Shown: positions 1 through 10,238 of the stretch, piece by piece | How the letters are laid out: every line of letters begins with the position of its first letter | Numbering within the stretch: the first letter of the stretch is position 1 | Origin: Chitinophaga sp. YR627 | Lineage (GTDB): Bacteria; Bacteroidota; Bacteroidia; Chitinophagales; Chitinophagaceae | Reading direction: 5' to 3' | DNA: 64,000 bases | NCBI RefSeq assembly: GCF_900114995.1 | Contig: NZ_FOUX01000005.1 | Location: 124,001-188,000, forward strand | Program-made: the position numbers and the translations under genes | Notes under the pieces: model-generated | Databases searched by the model: none | Told to the model about the DNA's origin: nothing | The model's input: the letters and a program-made list of their open reading frames with translations, nothing else

Positions 1-8
1 TCATATTA

Positions 9-1067
9 TCATAGAGAGTTACGTCGGATCAGGTTGGTGGGTAGCACCTGGTGCACCGGTTCCCGGCTCAGGACTGCCTGTGCAGCCCGTTTACCCATCT
101 CGCTGAAACTGACCGAGTAGGTCGTAATACCATTACCGACAAGCTCCTTTACAGGCTCGTCATTATGGGAAAGAATGCCTATATCCTTTCCCGGTTCTAT
201 TTTTCGTGCATTGCAATCCCTTAACAGGTTCCACAACTCAGCATTCTCATTCACATAATAGACTACTCCTTTTTCTACTGAGCCGGGTTCATATTCACGT
301 AGCACCTCTCCTTTGATAGCGTGCTGCTCCGTGAAGTTCCGGAAAGATCTGACAATTTCCGGAGGAAACAATGAATCCGGATTATGAAAGAAGACCATCT
401 TATCAAATTGTTTGATCACGTCTGCCAGTTCTTCAAAGATATGATAGGAAGATTGTTCAAATTCCTGTACCACATAATTAAAATCTCCTTCCAGCGGTTC
501 GTAACGGTCAAACATGAGCAGTTTCTGACGCGGGATCGTATTCAGCAACTCCCGGGTACGGGGATGATGAATAGGAGAAATGACATACATACCATAGTGT
601 CTGTTCTTCACCAGCGAGAACATGGTCTCAAACACCTCAATGTTCCCGTGGTGAAAAAACACGTCCAGGTGAACGTCTGCACCGAGTTCGTTGCGGAAGC
701 TACGGTAAAACTGTTCCTGAAAAGTATCGATCGTATACATCAGCAGCGCTACCTTCAGCGATTGCTTCGTATTATCATCAGCAACAAAGTAACCAAGGCG
801 GTTCTTGGCCTCGATCAGACCACGGTTCTGCAGTTCACGGTAACCCTTGATCACCGTTTCCCGGGCAAACCCCAGTCCGGAGATCATCGAATTTACCGAA
901 GGCAGTGCGTCTCCCACACAAATGATCCGGTCATTGATCGCATTGACAATGCCCTCGACAAAACGCTCATGCTTGGAATAAGAAGGCACCTCATCCAGCT
1001 CCTGTATCTTTTCAAAAATTGTCTTCATCACTTCATAGTTGTTTATGCATTTAGCACGTCTCGCCAT
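9..1067 (-). CDS. GntR-type transcriptional regulator with sugar-binding-like effector domain
   Basis: Predicted DNA-binding regulator of 352 residues. Residues about 35-100 form a GntR winged helix-turn-helix (LPSVNSMISGLGFARETV followed by GYRELQNRGLIEAKNRLGYFV). The rest resembles the LacI-type periplasmic-binding-protein fold that senses small sugars. Its ATG shares one base with the stop codon of the upstream alpha-galactosidase (TAATG), so translation is probably coupled and the gene is the last member of the polysaccharide locus it likely controls. A second in-frame ATG 13 codons later is possible. The effector is unknown; a galactoside or its breakdown product is inferred from context only. 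Confidence 0.85.
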   Translation of the reverse strand: MARRAKCINNYEVMKTIFEKIQELDEVPSYSKHERFVEGIVNAINDRIICVGDALPSVNSMISGLGFARETVIKGYRELQNRGLIEAKNRLGYFVADDNTKQSLKVALLMYTIDTFQEQFYRSFRNELGADVHLDVFFHHGNIEVFETMFSLVKNRHYGMYVISPIHHPRTRELLNTIPRQKLLMFDRYEPLEGDFNYVVQEFEQSSYHIFEELADVIKQFDKMVFFHNPDSLFPPEIVRSFRNFTEQHAIKGEVLREYEPGSVEKGVVYYVNENAELWNLLRDCNARKIEPGKDIGILSHNDEPVKELVGNGITTYSVSFSEMGKRAAQAVLSREPVHQVLPTNLIRRNSL

Positions 1068-3247
1068 TATTCTACGACTTCCAGTTCCAGTATGCGGCTA
1101 TGCAATTTAGTCGAAGTAAATAAATCCAGTCCGATTTTCATCAGGTAATCTCCGGAATACACCTTTCCGTTGAATGCATCTGCAGGGTTATGACCCGGCA
1201 TGAGGTTGATTTCCTTTACGCGGTATTTCGCGGCAGGGTTCAGTCCCTGGCATTGTACCGTTTGCAGGATCTCGGAATAACGGGGGAAGATATCATATGC
1301 GTATACCAGTGCCTGTTTCTTAGACTGGCTCACATACATCACAGCCGAATGGTTACCTTCGTAAGGAGATACCAGTCTGTACTGGTCGCCATCGTAGTTT
1401 ATATTTTTCAGTCTGTCGTAGTTCGCCACTGCCTCTTTACAGAAAGTCTGTTCTTCCGCACGCAGTTCCTTTATATTGATATCGAAGCCCAGTTTACACT
1501 GCATGGCTACGTCTACACGGAATTTGATGCTGGCATCATGGTTCCAGCTGGTTACGTGTGCCGCCATGGATTTTGCCGGGAAGAACTGCGAATAACCCCA
1601 CTGAATATATAAGCGTTCTATCGGATCGGTATTATCGCTTGGCCAGAATTCAGTGAAATAACGCAGTCCTTCATAGTCTGTTCGGCCTCCACCACCGGAA
1701 CAGAGCATCATCGGCAGATTAGGATATTTATCTTTGATACGGTCCAGTACTTTGTACAGACCACGTACATACTCTATGTAAAGGTTACCCTGTTTTTCCT
1801 TCAGATAAGGAGAATAGATATTGGTGATCGGACTGTTACAATCCCATTTCATATAAGCCAGATCAGGATTCTCTGTCATCAGGTGATCTACTACATTGAA
1901 TACGTGGTCCTGTACTGCCGGATTGCTCAGGTCCAGTACCAGCTGATTACGGAAATAGTAGCGTTCACGGTTAGGCAGCATGATCACCCAGTCAGGATGT
2001 TTCTCAAAGAGCTCACTCTTCGCACTCACCATCTCAGGCTCGATCCAGATACCGAATTTCACACCGGTGGTTTTAGCTGCTTTTACCAGGGCAGGTATCC
2101 CGTTTGGCAGTTTATTGGCAGTAGGCGCCCAGTCACCCAGACCCTGGGTATCGTTATGACGGGGATATTTATTGGCAAACCATCCATCGTCCAGCAGGAA
2201 CATGTCTGCTCCCAGGTATTTGGTTTCTTCGATCAGCCCTTTCAGCTTCTCTTCATTAAAGTCAAAACCGGTTGATTCCCAGTTATTCAGCAGGGTCATA
2301 CGATCGCCGTTACCATCTTTCAGACGGTAGTTACGCGCCCAGCGTTGCAGATCGCGGCTACCTTTACCTGTACCCTGATCGCTCAGCGTGAAGATGAAAG
2401 AAGGCGTGGTAAACACCTTTCCCGGATCCAGGCTATACTCAGAAGCGAACGGGTTGATACCGGAGATCACGCGTAGGTTGTTCTCATTATCTACTTCGAA
2501 TGTAAAGCGGAAGTTACCGGTCCATGCGAGGGTACCCATCAGTACCTGTCCGTCGTTTTCACGCGGCTTATCACCCAGACCTACGGTAAAGAACGGAGAT
2601 ACAAACAGGTCCGCTCTGGAGCCCAGTTTGGAATCAACCATCTTTTTACCAAAAGCCAGCGGTGTAGTGGTCATATTTACTTCTTTCGCCCAGTCTCCAC
2701 TGAATTCAGTCAGGAAGTACTGACTGCGTTTCCAGTATAACATGGAAGAAGCGTAGTTATTGATGCTAACTGCTTTCTTCTCGTTGTGGCTGATCTCTGT
2801 CCAGGATTCAATGATATTATCCTTCGCAAATGTGCGGTAGAAGAGTTTTACCTGTACAGGATACAGATCGTCTTTCAGTGTGATAACCGTTTCGGTCACA
2901 TCGTCAGAAACTTTCTTTTCTGTATGAGAAACATATTTCAGCACGGTTGCCTGGTTACCATCATTATGACGGATACCGAAGGCTGGTTCGAAATAGGTTT
3001 CTGTGCCGGATACAGGATAGGCTTCCCATGCCTGTCCGTCACTCTTGCCCTTCATATTGGCGGTCAGATGATTGTAATCATCTGCTACAGCCAGACGCGG
3101 GCCGAGATACAGTTGAAACAACCGTCCGTTCTGGGCGGTCTGTAATACCAGTTCTGTCTCTTTAGTGGCAATGTGGATCGTCTCCGCGCTCGCGGAAAGG
3201 GTTATAACAACCAGGAAAAACAAAATGGATAATATCTTTCTGCTCAT
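1067..3247 (-). CDS. GH36 alpha-galactosidase, secreted
   Basis: Retaining alpha-galactosidase expected to release terminal alpha-galactose from raffinose-type sugars or galactomannan fragments. It has 726 residues with a signal peptide (about 1-21). An N-terminal beta-sandwich is followed by the catalytic barrel with GH36 hallmarks: LLDDGWF near 351-357, WIEPEMV near 401-407, the nucleophile Asp469 in YMKWDCNSP, and the acid/base Asp538 in PSDNTDP. The length matches the family. It lies 22 bases after the next glycosidase and overlaps the regulator by one base, so it sits in a SusCD-led operon. Family assignment is strong; the natural substrate is inferred. Confidence 0.93.
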   Translation of the reverse strand: MSRKILSILFFLVVITLSASAETIHIATKETELVLQTAQNGRLFQLYLGPRLAVADDYNHLTANMKGKSDGQAWEAYPVSGTETYFEPAFGIRHNDGNQATVLKYVSHTEKKVSDDVTETVITLKDDLYPVQVKLFYRTFAKDNIIESWTEISHNEKKAVSINNYASSMLYWKRSQYFLTEFSGDWAKEVNMTTTPLAFGKKMVDSKLGSRADLFVSPFFTVGLGDKPRENDGQVLMGTLAWTGNFRFTFEVDNENNLRVISGINPFASEYSLDPGKVFTTPSFIFTLSDQGTGKGSRDLQRWARNYRLKDGNGDRMTLLNNWESTGFDFNEEKLKGLIEETKYLGADMFLLDDGWFANKYPRHNDTQGLGDWAPTANKLPNGIPALVKAAKTTGVKFGIWIEPEMVSAKSELFEKHPDWVIMLPNRERYYFRNQLVLDLSNPAVQDHVFNVVDHLMTENPDLAYMKWDCNSPITNIYSPYLKEKQGNLYIEYVRGLYKVLDRIKDKYPNLPMMLCSGGGGRTDYEGLRYFTEFWPSDNTDPIERLYIQWGYSQFFPAKSMAAHVTSWNHDASIKFRVDVAMQCKLGFDINIKELRAEEQTFCKEAVANYDRLKNINYDGDQYRLVSPYEGNHSAVMYVSQSKKQALVYAYDIFPRYSEILQTVQCQGLNPAAKYRVKEINLMPGHNPADAFNGKVYSGDYLMKIGLDLFTSTKLHSRILELEVVE

Positions 3248-3269
3248 GGATACAAGTTATTAATCTGCT

Positions 3270-5270
3270 TTATTTGCTATTGATTTTCAAAAAAAGAACG
3301 TCTTTGGCCGGAATCGTCAGTGTGCTGGTGGCATCGACATCAGCATGTGACCAGAGGTTGCGTACTCCGTACTGTTTAGCAGGGTTCAGGCCCAGTCTCT
3401 CCAGTGGCAGTTGTATACTACGTGGCTCTTCTGTATAGTTGAAAACGGCATAGTAGGTGTTACCCTTTGCATCAGTCAGCACAAACTGGTTTTCAGAACG
3501 TTCGTCTGTTCCTTCCACCGGACGGAAGCTGTGGCCCATGGCAGCAGCATTCACTTCGGCATTGGTTAAGAATTGCTTCGCTTTTGTTTTTCCTTCCTCA
3601 CTACCTTCTTTACTGAAATCATCGCCGGCAATGAATAAACCGGTGATCACGGCAGAGGTCACGCGGGCACGGTTCTCTCCTTCTGATGCCTGCTGGAGCA
3701 CAACGTGGTCAGCATCATTGAACTGGTAGATCTTATTGATCCACCATCCGTAGGAAACCGCATTCAGGGTATATTCTGTGTCCTTTATCTTATTCCAGGC
3801 ATCACAGGCGATACGGCGGGACTGTGCATACTGGGCAGGGAATATCGGTGCAATGGACAGGTTGATGTACATATCACCAAAGTATTTGTCCAGCAGCTGC
3901 ATACCATAATTGTAGGCTGCGATACCGGATCTCACCTGGGGATTGTACCACTTGTCTGCATTGATAGCCCCATGCGCCATAAAGTCAACCTTCACATACT
4001 GGAAACCACAACGATGGAACAGGTCAGCCACCTTTTTCATACGCTGCTCAATGGCAGGATGAGTAGGGTCTATAGCATAGGCGCCGTCAAGGTCTTGCGG
4101 CTGACCATTTGCATAAAGATAAACATCTTTGAATTTATATTCAGGTGCTTCTTTGATGCTTCTGTCCGGGCTTTTACCCCAGTCGGTGAACGGTGTCCAG
4201 TAGATGCCTGCGATCTGGCCATTGGCCTTACAGTGTTTTACAAAGTCCTTCAGTTGTTCTTCGCTGAAACGGTCCCAGCCCGAGTCCAGTCCGATCACTA
4301 TTTCGTTGTCTTTGTTCACAAAGTGCTGCGGCTGGAGATTTTGATGGAAGAAATCGGATACTTCCAGTGCTTTCTCATAACTGATATTGAACTGTAATAC
4401 CCCCCAGCTATTCCAGCCCATCGGCATTGCCTTTTTCCAGGCTCTTGGCGGAGCGATGACCGCATTCGCAGCACCATAAGCATCCATACCATTACGCCAG
4501 TCGGTGAATACACCCAGCATCACTTTAGGAGAACGGATCAGACGACCTTCCTTTGCACCATGCGGTACCAGGTCGCGGGTAGTGGAATCAGCAGCGCCAC
4601 CATAGCAGGTCAGTGTGTAGGCAGCCCCGTTTTCGGCTTTGTTCATGATAACAGCTGATTTCCAGAAGTCGTGTTCCACAGAACCGACTACAAGCCCCTG
4701 ACGGGAATTACCGTTAAAAACAGCGGTTGCCTCGTAGCTGGTTAAAGTAGTAAAGTCCAGTGGATGGGACTGAAAGCGGATCCATTTGTCATTGTCAAAC
4801 GGAATAAAAAGTGCGCGTTTGTCACCTGTACCCAGTACCTGAGTCATGTCTTCCAGATTTACCGGCGCCATATAATTGGACGCTATGCTGCCGGAGCGCG
4901 CTTGTAAAGTAAAGTCAGTCAGCAGGTAATCTTTGCCTGCGTACTGATAAAAAGATTGTACCAGTGTTGGTAATTTCTCAGCATAATAAGTGACCTGTAA
5001 CAGTGAGCCTTTTCCGAAAGCGTCATTCAGTGGCTTCACTACGATTGTGTTGCGCGCGTAGTCTTTGGTGGTGATCAGTTGCCCATTCCATTTAAAGGAA
5101 GCATACTGGAGGAGATCCACGTTACCGGCTGCTCTTTTGAGACGCAGCGTCTTACTGGTTTTTTCATATACTATTTTCCAGTCGGTCGGTGTGCCTGCCT
5201 GTAAGGCTCCCGAGATTAGCATGATCACCGCAAACATCAACAGCGGCGTAATCCGTGATATATTTCTCAT
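3270..5270 (-). CDS. Clan GH-D glycoside hydrolase (GH27/GH36-like), secreted
   Basis: Secreted glycosidase of 666 residues with a signal peptide (about 1-25), an N-terminal beta-rich domain and a barrel containing PMGWNSWG (283-290), typical of GH27/GH36-type enzymes. The likely nucleophile is Asp429 in YVKVDFMAHG and the likely acid/base is Asp490 in SRRIACDAW. The acid/base motif differs from classical GH27, so it may belong to a divergent clan-D subfamily acting on alpha-galactosides or related alpha-linked sugars. It follows SusD across a hairpin terminator and precedes the GH36 gene by 22 bases. Two clan-D enzymes side by side suggest a substrate with two kinds of alpha-linked galactose. 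Confidence 0.8.
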   Translation of the reverse strand: MRNISRITPLLMFAVIMLISGALQAGTPTDWKIVYEKTSKTLRLKRAAGNVDLLQYASFKWNGQLITTKDYARNTIVVKPLNDAFGKGSLLQVTYYAEKLPTLVQSFYQYAGKDYLLTDFTLQARSGSIASNYMAPVNLEDMTQVLGTGDKRALFIPFDNDKWIRFQSHPLDFTTLTSYEATAVFNGNSRQGLVVGSVEHDFWKSAVIMNKAENGAAYTLTCYGGAADSTTRDLVPHGAKEGRLIRSPKVMLGVFTDWRNGMDAYGAANAVIAPPRAWKKAMPMGWNSWGVLQFNISYEKALEVSDFFHQNLQPQHFVNKDNEIVIGLDSGWDRFSEEQLKDFVKHCKANGQIAGIYWTPFTDWGKSPDRSIKEAPEYKFKDVYLYANGQPQDLDGAYAIDPTHPAIEQRMKKVADLFHRCGFQYVKVDFMAHGAINADKWYNPQVRSGIAAYNYGMQLLDKYFGDMYINLSIAPIFPAQYAQSRRIACDAWNKIKDTEYTLNAVSYGWWINKIYQFNDADHVVLQQASEGENRARVTSAVITGLFIAGDDFSKEGSEEGKTKAKQFLTNAEVNAAAMGHSFRPVEGTDERSENQFVLTDAKGNTYYAVFNYTEEPRSIQLPLERLGLNPAKQYGVRNLWSHADVDATSTLTIPAKDVLFLKINSK

Positions 5271-5281
5271 AATAATATTAA

Positions 5282-5315
5282 AAGCAGGCCAGCTGCTACC
5301 TGCAACGGCCTGCTT
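5282..5315 (-). terminator. Intra-operon hairpin terminator between SusD and the glycosidases
   Basis: Nine-base arms AAGCAGGCC (5282-5290) and GGCCTGCTT (5307-5315); on the minus strand the second arm runs into TTTT. It sits in the 60 bases between the SusD stop and the clan GH-D start. A partial terminator here would give more SusC/SusD than enzyme, as is common in polysaccharide loci (inference). Confidence 0.7.
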
Positions 5316-5330
5316 CTTTAAAAATAATGA

Positions 5331-6893
5331 TTAACGATAACCTGGATTCTGATCTGCCGGAGTAATATCCGGGTTCAGTTTCATTTCCGCATCCGGAATC
5401 GGGAATAAAGTGTTGAATGCCTGTATGGTACCTGATTGTTTGGTCCATTTGTTACGGGCTTTCACCAATTCCACGTATTTGCCTGTACGGATCAGGTCAA
5501 TACGGCGCCAGTCTTCTGCGAACAGCTCACGCATACGCTCGTCCAGAATAGCAGTACGGAACGCATCCTGTGACATGGCTTTCCATTTTCTTTCTTCTGG
5601 CAATACACCACCCCATGCACGTGCTCTTACTTCATTCACAACGATAATTGCCTCTGCACCACGATTCAGTTCATTGAGACATTCTGCATAACTTAACTTA
5701 GCATCTGCCAGGCGAAGTACCGGAATATTTTTACCGGAGTTCCACATGTTATTGATCTTGTTTTCGGTATGCTTGTCGGTACGGAAATCTTCATACTTTT
5801 TCACGTGTGGCAGTAACTCATCATAGTCATTACCCAGATCTTCCCATTTCAGCGGATCCAGATTTGGTACTTCACCATAATAAGTGAAGTCGTAACGGAT
5901 CGCTTCAAAACGGCGCTGATCACCAGGCTCCCATACACCACCGCTATCTACAGAAGAATAAGCGTAATGCGTAGGTACCAGTTTATCATAACCAGAGTAG
6001 TAACAACCATCGCCAAAGAAAGCCTGTACTGCACGGGAACCTATCTGGAACTGTATTTTGTTATTGTTTGGATATACCGGACTAAACTGGAATTCCAGGA
6101 CTGCCTCAGCCGTGTTTGGTGTAGCATAATCAAACAGGTTCTTGTAAGGCACCAGGGAATAATCACCCATCATCTTTTCGAAGCAGGCAGCTGCTTTGGT
6201 AAAGTCACGCAGACCAGTACTTACCGGTGCTGACATATACGCCTTACCCAGCATCATCCAGGCTGCACCTGAAGTTGCACGTCCCGGATCGTTTGTCTTA
6301 GGACAGTTGTCCGCTGCACGCTGAAGATCTGCAATGATAAACTCCCATACATCTTTTAACGGCTGACGGCGACCACCCAGTTCACTTGCACGTGCCGGAT
6401 CAGAAATAGGAATTTCGCCCCAGTACATCGCCAGTTGAAAATCGAGGAAACCACGTATGAAAGATGCCTCACCTAATAATTTCGCCTCACGGGAGCCTGG
6501 TTCCACCGGATTGGCACTAAGCCCTCTTACTATTTTAGCGGACTCTGTCACCATTGGCCAGCGGATGTTCCACTGATTAGTAATATGTCCCTGCGAAGAG
6601 TTCAGGTTACCATCAAAACGGTCCAGACCACCTTTACTCGCGTCACTTTTCATCTGTAAAGCGCCCTGTTGGGTTTCATCCGTCCCCATCATCGGGATAA
6701 GTCCCTGCTCATCTGTACGGATCCCCTTCCAGTTAGCGTAAATACCTTTGAGACTTGTTTCCACGAGATTTACGTCAGAGTATACCTGGCTTTCATCCAG
6801 TTTGGTCAGACTCTTTTCGTCGAGGAAGTTGCTACAGGAAGCTGAAAACATTGCAATACCTGCAGCCAGCGTCCATTTTATTGTGCTTTTCAT
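5331..6893 (-). CDS. SusD/RagB family outer-membrane glycan-binding lipoprotein
   Basis: Surface lipoprotein that caps the SusC transporter and binds oligosaccharide. It has 520 residues with a lipoprotein signal ending in SASCSN, so Cys20 is the predicted lipidated residue. The SusD N-terminal region (FLDEKSLTKLDESQVYSD) and the C-terminal RagB/SusD region (LRLADAKLSYAECLNELNRG, then a DERMRELFAEDWRRIDLIRTGK-like segment) are both present. It starts 20 bases after the SusC stop, the usual SusC-SusD order. The ligand is inferred to be an alpha-galactoside from the enzymes downstream. Confidence 0.95.
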   Translation of the reverse strand: MKSTIKWTLAAGIAMFSASCSNFLDEKSLTKLDESQVYSDVNLVETSLKGIYANWKGIRTDEQGLIPMMGTDETQQGALQMKSDASKGGLDRFDGNLNSSQGHITNQWNIRWPMVTESAKIVRGLSANPVEPGSREAKLLGEASFIRGFLDFQLAMYWGEIPISDPARASELGGRRQPLKDVWEFIIADLQRAADNCPKTNDPGRATSGAAWMMLGKAYMSAPVSTGLRDFTKAAACFEKMMGDYSLVPYKNLFDYATPNTAEAVLEFQFSPVYPNNNKIQFQIGSRAVQAFFGDGCYYSGYDKLVPTHYAYSSVDSGGVWEPGDQRRFEAIRYDFTYYGEVPNLDPLKWEDLGNDYDELLPHVKKYEDFRTDKHTENKINNMWNSGKNIPVLRLADAKLSYAECLNELNRGAEAIIVVNEVRARAWGGVLPEERKWKAMSQDAFRTAILDERMRELFAEDWRRIDLIRTGKYVELVKARNKWTKQSGTIQAFNTLFPIPDAEMKLNPDITPADQNPGYR

Positions 6894-6913
6894 AATAATC
6901 TAGCAGTTGAAGT

Positions 6914-9900
6914 TTAGAAACCTACATTCAATCCTAATACATACATTTTCACCGGAGGATAACCGTAGTCGCCTGTTTCCGGGTCCATACCCTTGTACTT
7001 TGTGATACAGAACAGGTTAGAACCTGTTGCATACAGACGCAGGTTGTTCATTTTCCAGCTGCTCAGCATTTTCTCAGGCAGGGTGTAAGACAGCGTGAGT
7101 GCAGAGAGACGCAGGAATGAAGCGTTCTGGATAGCGTAGTCCAGATCGGACGGATTAAAACGGTTGTAGCTGGTGTTGCCGATCACACGTGGAACAGTCG
7201 TATTGGTATGTTCTGGCGTCCAGCGGTTCAGTAGATCCACAGATGCCATACTTTCACCTATACTGTTAGCCAGACCTTCGTAATAGCTGCTGATCTTTTT
7301 AGCACCGTATGAGTAAGTGAACATTGCGCTCACGGAGAATGCTTTGTAACCGAGATTGGTAGAGAAACCACCATAGAATTTAGGATCTGATTTCGCTACG
7401 ACAGTTCTGTCATAGGTCTGGTCCACTACACCATCAGGTACACCATTAGGACCGGAGATATCTTTTGCAAACAGGTCGCCCGGATTAACGGTCTTACCAT
7501 TGTAGTTGATATTTTCCCAGTCACGACGGTTAGATTCCTGTGCAATACCACCAGATCTCAGGGTGTAGATGCTATGGATAGACTGACCCAGGAAGATATT
7601 ACCTTCACGCTGGATGGAGTTTTCGTAGAGATTATAGATCTCTGTAGCATTACCATACAGACGGGTCACTTTGTTCTTATCGAAGGAGATATTAGCTGAT
7701 ACGTTCCAGTTAAAGTTTTTCGTCTGGATCACCTCACCATTCACAGCGAACTCCATACCCTTGTTATTTACACGGCCAACGTTCTCCCACTGTTTATTAT
7801 AACCGGAAGTAAGTGCCAGAGAACGGTCCAGTAACAGGTTATCGTTATTGATGTAGAAGAAGTCAGCAGTTACAGTCAACCTTGATTTCAGGAAGCCCAT
7901 ATCCAGACCCAGGTTGGTCTGTTTCTGTTTTTCCCAGGTGATGTTCGGATTACCACGACGACCATCATTTGCGATCAGCGCATTACCGTTATCGATCTTG
8001 GAACCGTACAATGTCTGGAAAGCGTAGTTACCGATATCCTGGTTACCTACAACACCATAACCTGCACGCAGTTTCAACTGTGTGAATACAGGTACATCCT
8101 TCATGAAATCTTCCTTGATGATATCCCATGCAGCAGACATGGATGGGAAGATACCCCAGCGATTGCCGGAAGCGAAACGGGAAGAACCATCATAACGTGC
8201 GGTAGCGGTCAGGTGATATTTGTCTTTAAAGCTATAGTTTACACGACCGATGAAAGACATCAGACTGTAAGCGTAGAAGTCAGAACCAATTACACCTTTT
8301 TCCAGTGCAGCAGCGCCACCCAGGTCATAATAACCCAGATCATCACTTGCAAAACGATCGCCCTGTGCTTTGGTATAGTTAGAAGAACGTTTGCTGGAGC
8401 TGGTACCCACTAACGCGGTCAGTTTGTGATCAGTTCCCAACATGGTATTATATGTCAGGGTGTTATCCCACTGCCAGTAAGTATCGCTCCATCTTTCATG
8501 TTTAGCACGCGCATCGCCATTGTAGTGACGGATCGCTTCCTGTATGTTGTGTGGTGTGAATTCGAACCAGTCCTGTGCACCATAGTCCAGGGAATAGCTG
8601 GAACGGAAGTTCAGGCCTTTTATTGGAGAGATATCTACATAGTTGGCAGTAGTTACACGGCTACGTGCACGATCACGCTGCATCAGCAGTGAGTTGAACG
8701 GGTTGAAGTCGTTGTTGTTCTGCTCACCATGTGAACGGTAATACAGTGTCAGGTAGTCGTAGGTAAAACGCGTAGCCGGATCGCGGTAAGGCGCATAGTC
8801 CAGCAGCGGGTTACCATTCAGTGCTTTACCATATACATCATCAGATGGCATACCATCGTTGAGACGGGTGAAGCCAGTGTTGGTACCTACCTTTAACCAT
8901 TTCTTGATATTGTATTCGGCATTGAAACGGCCGGTATATTTTTTCTGGTCAGTATTTTCTACCACACCTTTAACACCTGCGTAACCAAGGCTGAGATAGA
9001 AGATACCACGATCAGATCCACCGGAGAAGCTCAAAGCATGGTTCTGCTGGAAGCCGGTACGAGTCACCTGATCGAGCCAGTTAAAGCTCTGGTTTTTGTT
9101 GTGGGTATCGAACTCCTGATTAGAGAAAGCGATGTTTGTCTTCATCAGGGTGTTATCGATATAATCCTGGCGGTTTGCGTTCGGATTATCTTTCATATAA
9201 CCGTTCGCATAAGCATCTATACGCAGATCGAACAGTTGCTGTGCATTCATTGTTTTAGGAATGCGGGTGAAATCAGACACACCAGCCCAGGCATCGTAGG
9301 TCACAAGACCATCACCACCTCTGCGCTGACCTTTCTTGGTCGTGATCACCACAACGCCGTTTGCACCGCGGGAACCGTACAACGCTGTTGCAGAAGCGTC
9401 TTTCAGTACCTGTACGGAAGCAACGTCATTGACGTTTACGGAGTTAAAGCCACCCTGGTTATTTTCCATGATGACACCATCCACAACGTAGATCGGAGAA
9501 GAACCAGCATTAATGGTATTGATACCACGTACTCTGATGGTCGCATCGTCACTTGGACGGGTACCATTACTTACGAATACGCCGGCAGCATTACCCTGTA
9601 AAGCCTGATTAATGTTGGTGGCAGGACGCTCCAGCAGTTTCCTGGAGTCTACTGTAGCAACCGCACCGGTCAGGTCAGACTTTTTCATGCTGGCGCCCAC
9701 TACGACCACTTCATCCACATTGGCCGTAGCCTGTTGCAGTTTGACAGAGAGTGGCTGTGAGCCGGAGAAAACGACTGTTTGAGTTTCAAATCCCAGGAAG
9801 CTGAATTCCAGTGTACCTTTTCCTTCTGCATTCAGAGAGAATGCGCCTTTCAGGTCAGTTACAGTACCGGTTTTGGTTCCAGTCAGCTTCACCGATACAC

Positions 9901-10051
9901 CGGGAAGCGCTTGTCCCTGAATGTCTGTGACGGTCCCGGAAATTTTGCCGCTCTGGGCAAATGAAGGCATGGCGCCGGTCAGCATAGCTATGAAGGACAG
10001 GAGCATCCATAGCCTCTTAGAAGCATTTTTTACATGCATAACGTGAAGCAT
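6914..10051 (-). CDS. SusC/RagA family TonB-dependent outer-membrane transporter
   Basis: TonB-dependent oligosaccharide importer of 1045 residues. A signal peptide ends near FAQSG. It is followed by a CarboxypepD_reg-like domain (GKISGTVTDIQGQALPGVSV), a TonB-box-like VDEVVVVGA, the plug domain (VRGINTINAGSSPIYVVDG and ATALYGSRGANGVVVITTKKG) and a 22-strand-type barrel ending in a C-terminal aromatic residue (LGLNVGF). Two in-frame ATGs lie 12 bases apart (10051 and 10039) and neither has a clear ribosome-binding site. It leads the polysaccharide operon and is preceded by a promoter near 10239-10268 and a roughly 180-base leader. Confidence 0.96.
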   Translation of the reverse strand: MLHVMHVKNASKRLWMLLSFIAMLTGAMPSFAQSGKISGTVTDIQGQALPGVSVKLTGTKTGTVTDLKGAFSLNAEGKGTLEFSFLGFETQTVVFSGSQPLSVKLQQATANVDEVVVVGASMKKSDLTGAVATVDSRKLLERPATNINQALQGNAAGVFVSNGTRPSDDATIRVRGINTINAGSSPIYVVDGVIMENNQGGFNSVNVNDVASVQVLKDASATALYGSRGANGVVVITTKKGQRRGGDGLVTYDAWAGVSDFTRIPKTMNAQQLFDLRIDAYANGYMKDNPNANRQDYIDNTLMKTNIAFSNQEFDTHNKNQSFNWLDQVTRTGFQQNHALSFSGGSDRGIFYLSLGYAGVKGVVENTDQKKYTGRFNAEYNIKKWLKVGTNTGFTRLNDGMPSDDVYGKALNGNPLLDYAPYRDPATRFTYDYLTLYYRSHGEQNNNDFNPFNSLLMQRDRARSRVTTANYVDISPIKGLNFRSSYSLDYGAQDWFEFTPHNIQEAIRHYNGDARAKHERWSDTYWQWDNTLTYNTMLGTDHKLTALVGTSSSKRSSNYTKAQGDRFASDDLGYYDLGGAAALEKGVIGSDFYAYSLMSFIGRVNYSFKDKYHLTATARYDGSSRFASGNRWGIFPSMSAAWDIIKEDFMKDVPVFTQLKLRAGYGVVGNQDIGNYAFQTLYGSKIDNGNALIANDGRRGNPNITWEKQKQTNLGLDMGFLKSRLTVTADFFYINNDNLLLDRSLALTSGYNKQWENVGRVNNKGMEFAVNGEVIQTKNFNWNVSANISFDKNKVTRLYGNATEIYNLYENSIQREGNIFLGQSIHSIYTLRSGGIAQESNRRDWENINYNGKTVNPGDLFAKDISGPNGVPDGVVDQTYDRTVVAKSDPKFYGGFSTNLGYKAFSVSAMFTYSYGAKKISSYYEGLANSIGESMASVDLLNRWTPEHTNTTVPRVIGNTSYNRFNPSDLDYAIQNASFLRLSALTLSYTLPEKMLSSWKMNNLRLYATGSNLFCITKYKGMDPETGDYGYPPVKMYVLGLNVGF

Positions 10052-10238
10052 AAAGTGTTTGTAAAGATTCGTTTTTAATGACAGGTATAAAAGCTAATTG
10101 GCATTCCCCTATTAACGTGAAATTTGCGATTCCGAACTTGTCCCCTGACTATAAAGTCATGCCAATCAGAGATAAACAACTGATAATCAGCTACAACTTA
10201 TAGACTCTAGTTGGTTTGTTCTATTCTGGTCTACTCAA
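10052..10238 (-). other. Long 5' leader of the SusC operon
   Basis: No gene is seen here. The predicted transcript leader contains inverted ATTGGCAT (10097-10104) and ATGCCAAT (10159-10166), which could form a long-range stem, and a smaller dyad TGACT-ATAA-AGTCA near 10146-10159. No ribosome-binding site stands out. A post-transcriptional role is possible but only inferred. The rest of the gap, 10269-10436, holds no gene on either strand that I can support. Confidence 0.35.

Noticed and set aside
384..1148. 254-codon open frame on the plus strand opposite the GntR gene
   Set aside because: Shadow of the regulator; no family features, and it runs into the galactosidase gene.
9038..9601. 187-codon plus-strand frame inside the SusC gene
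   Set aside because: Antisense to conserved plug-domain sequence; no recognisable protein features.
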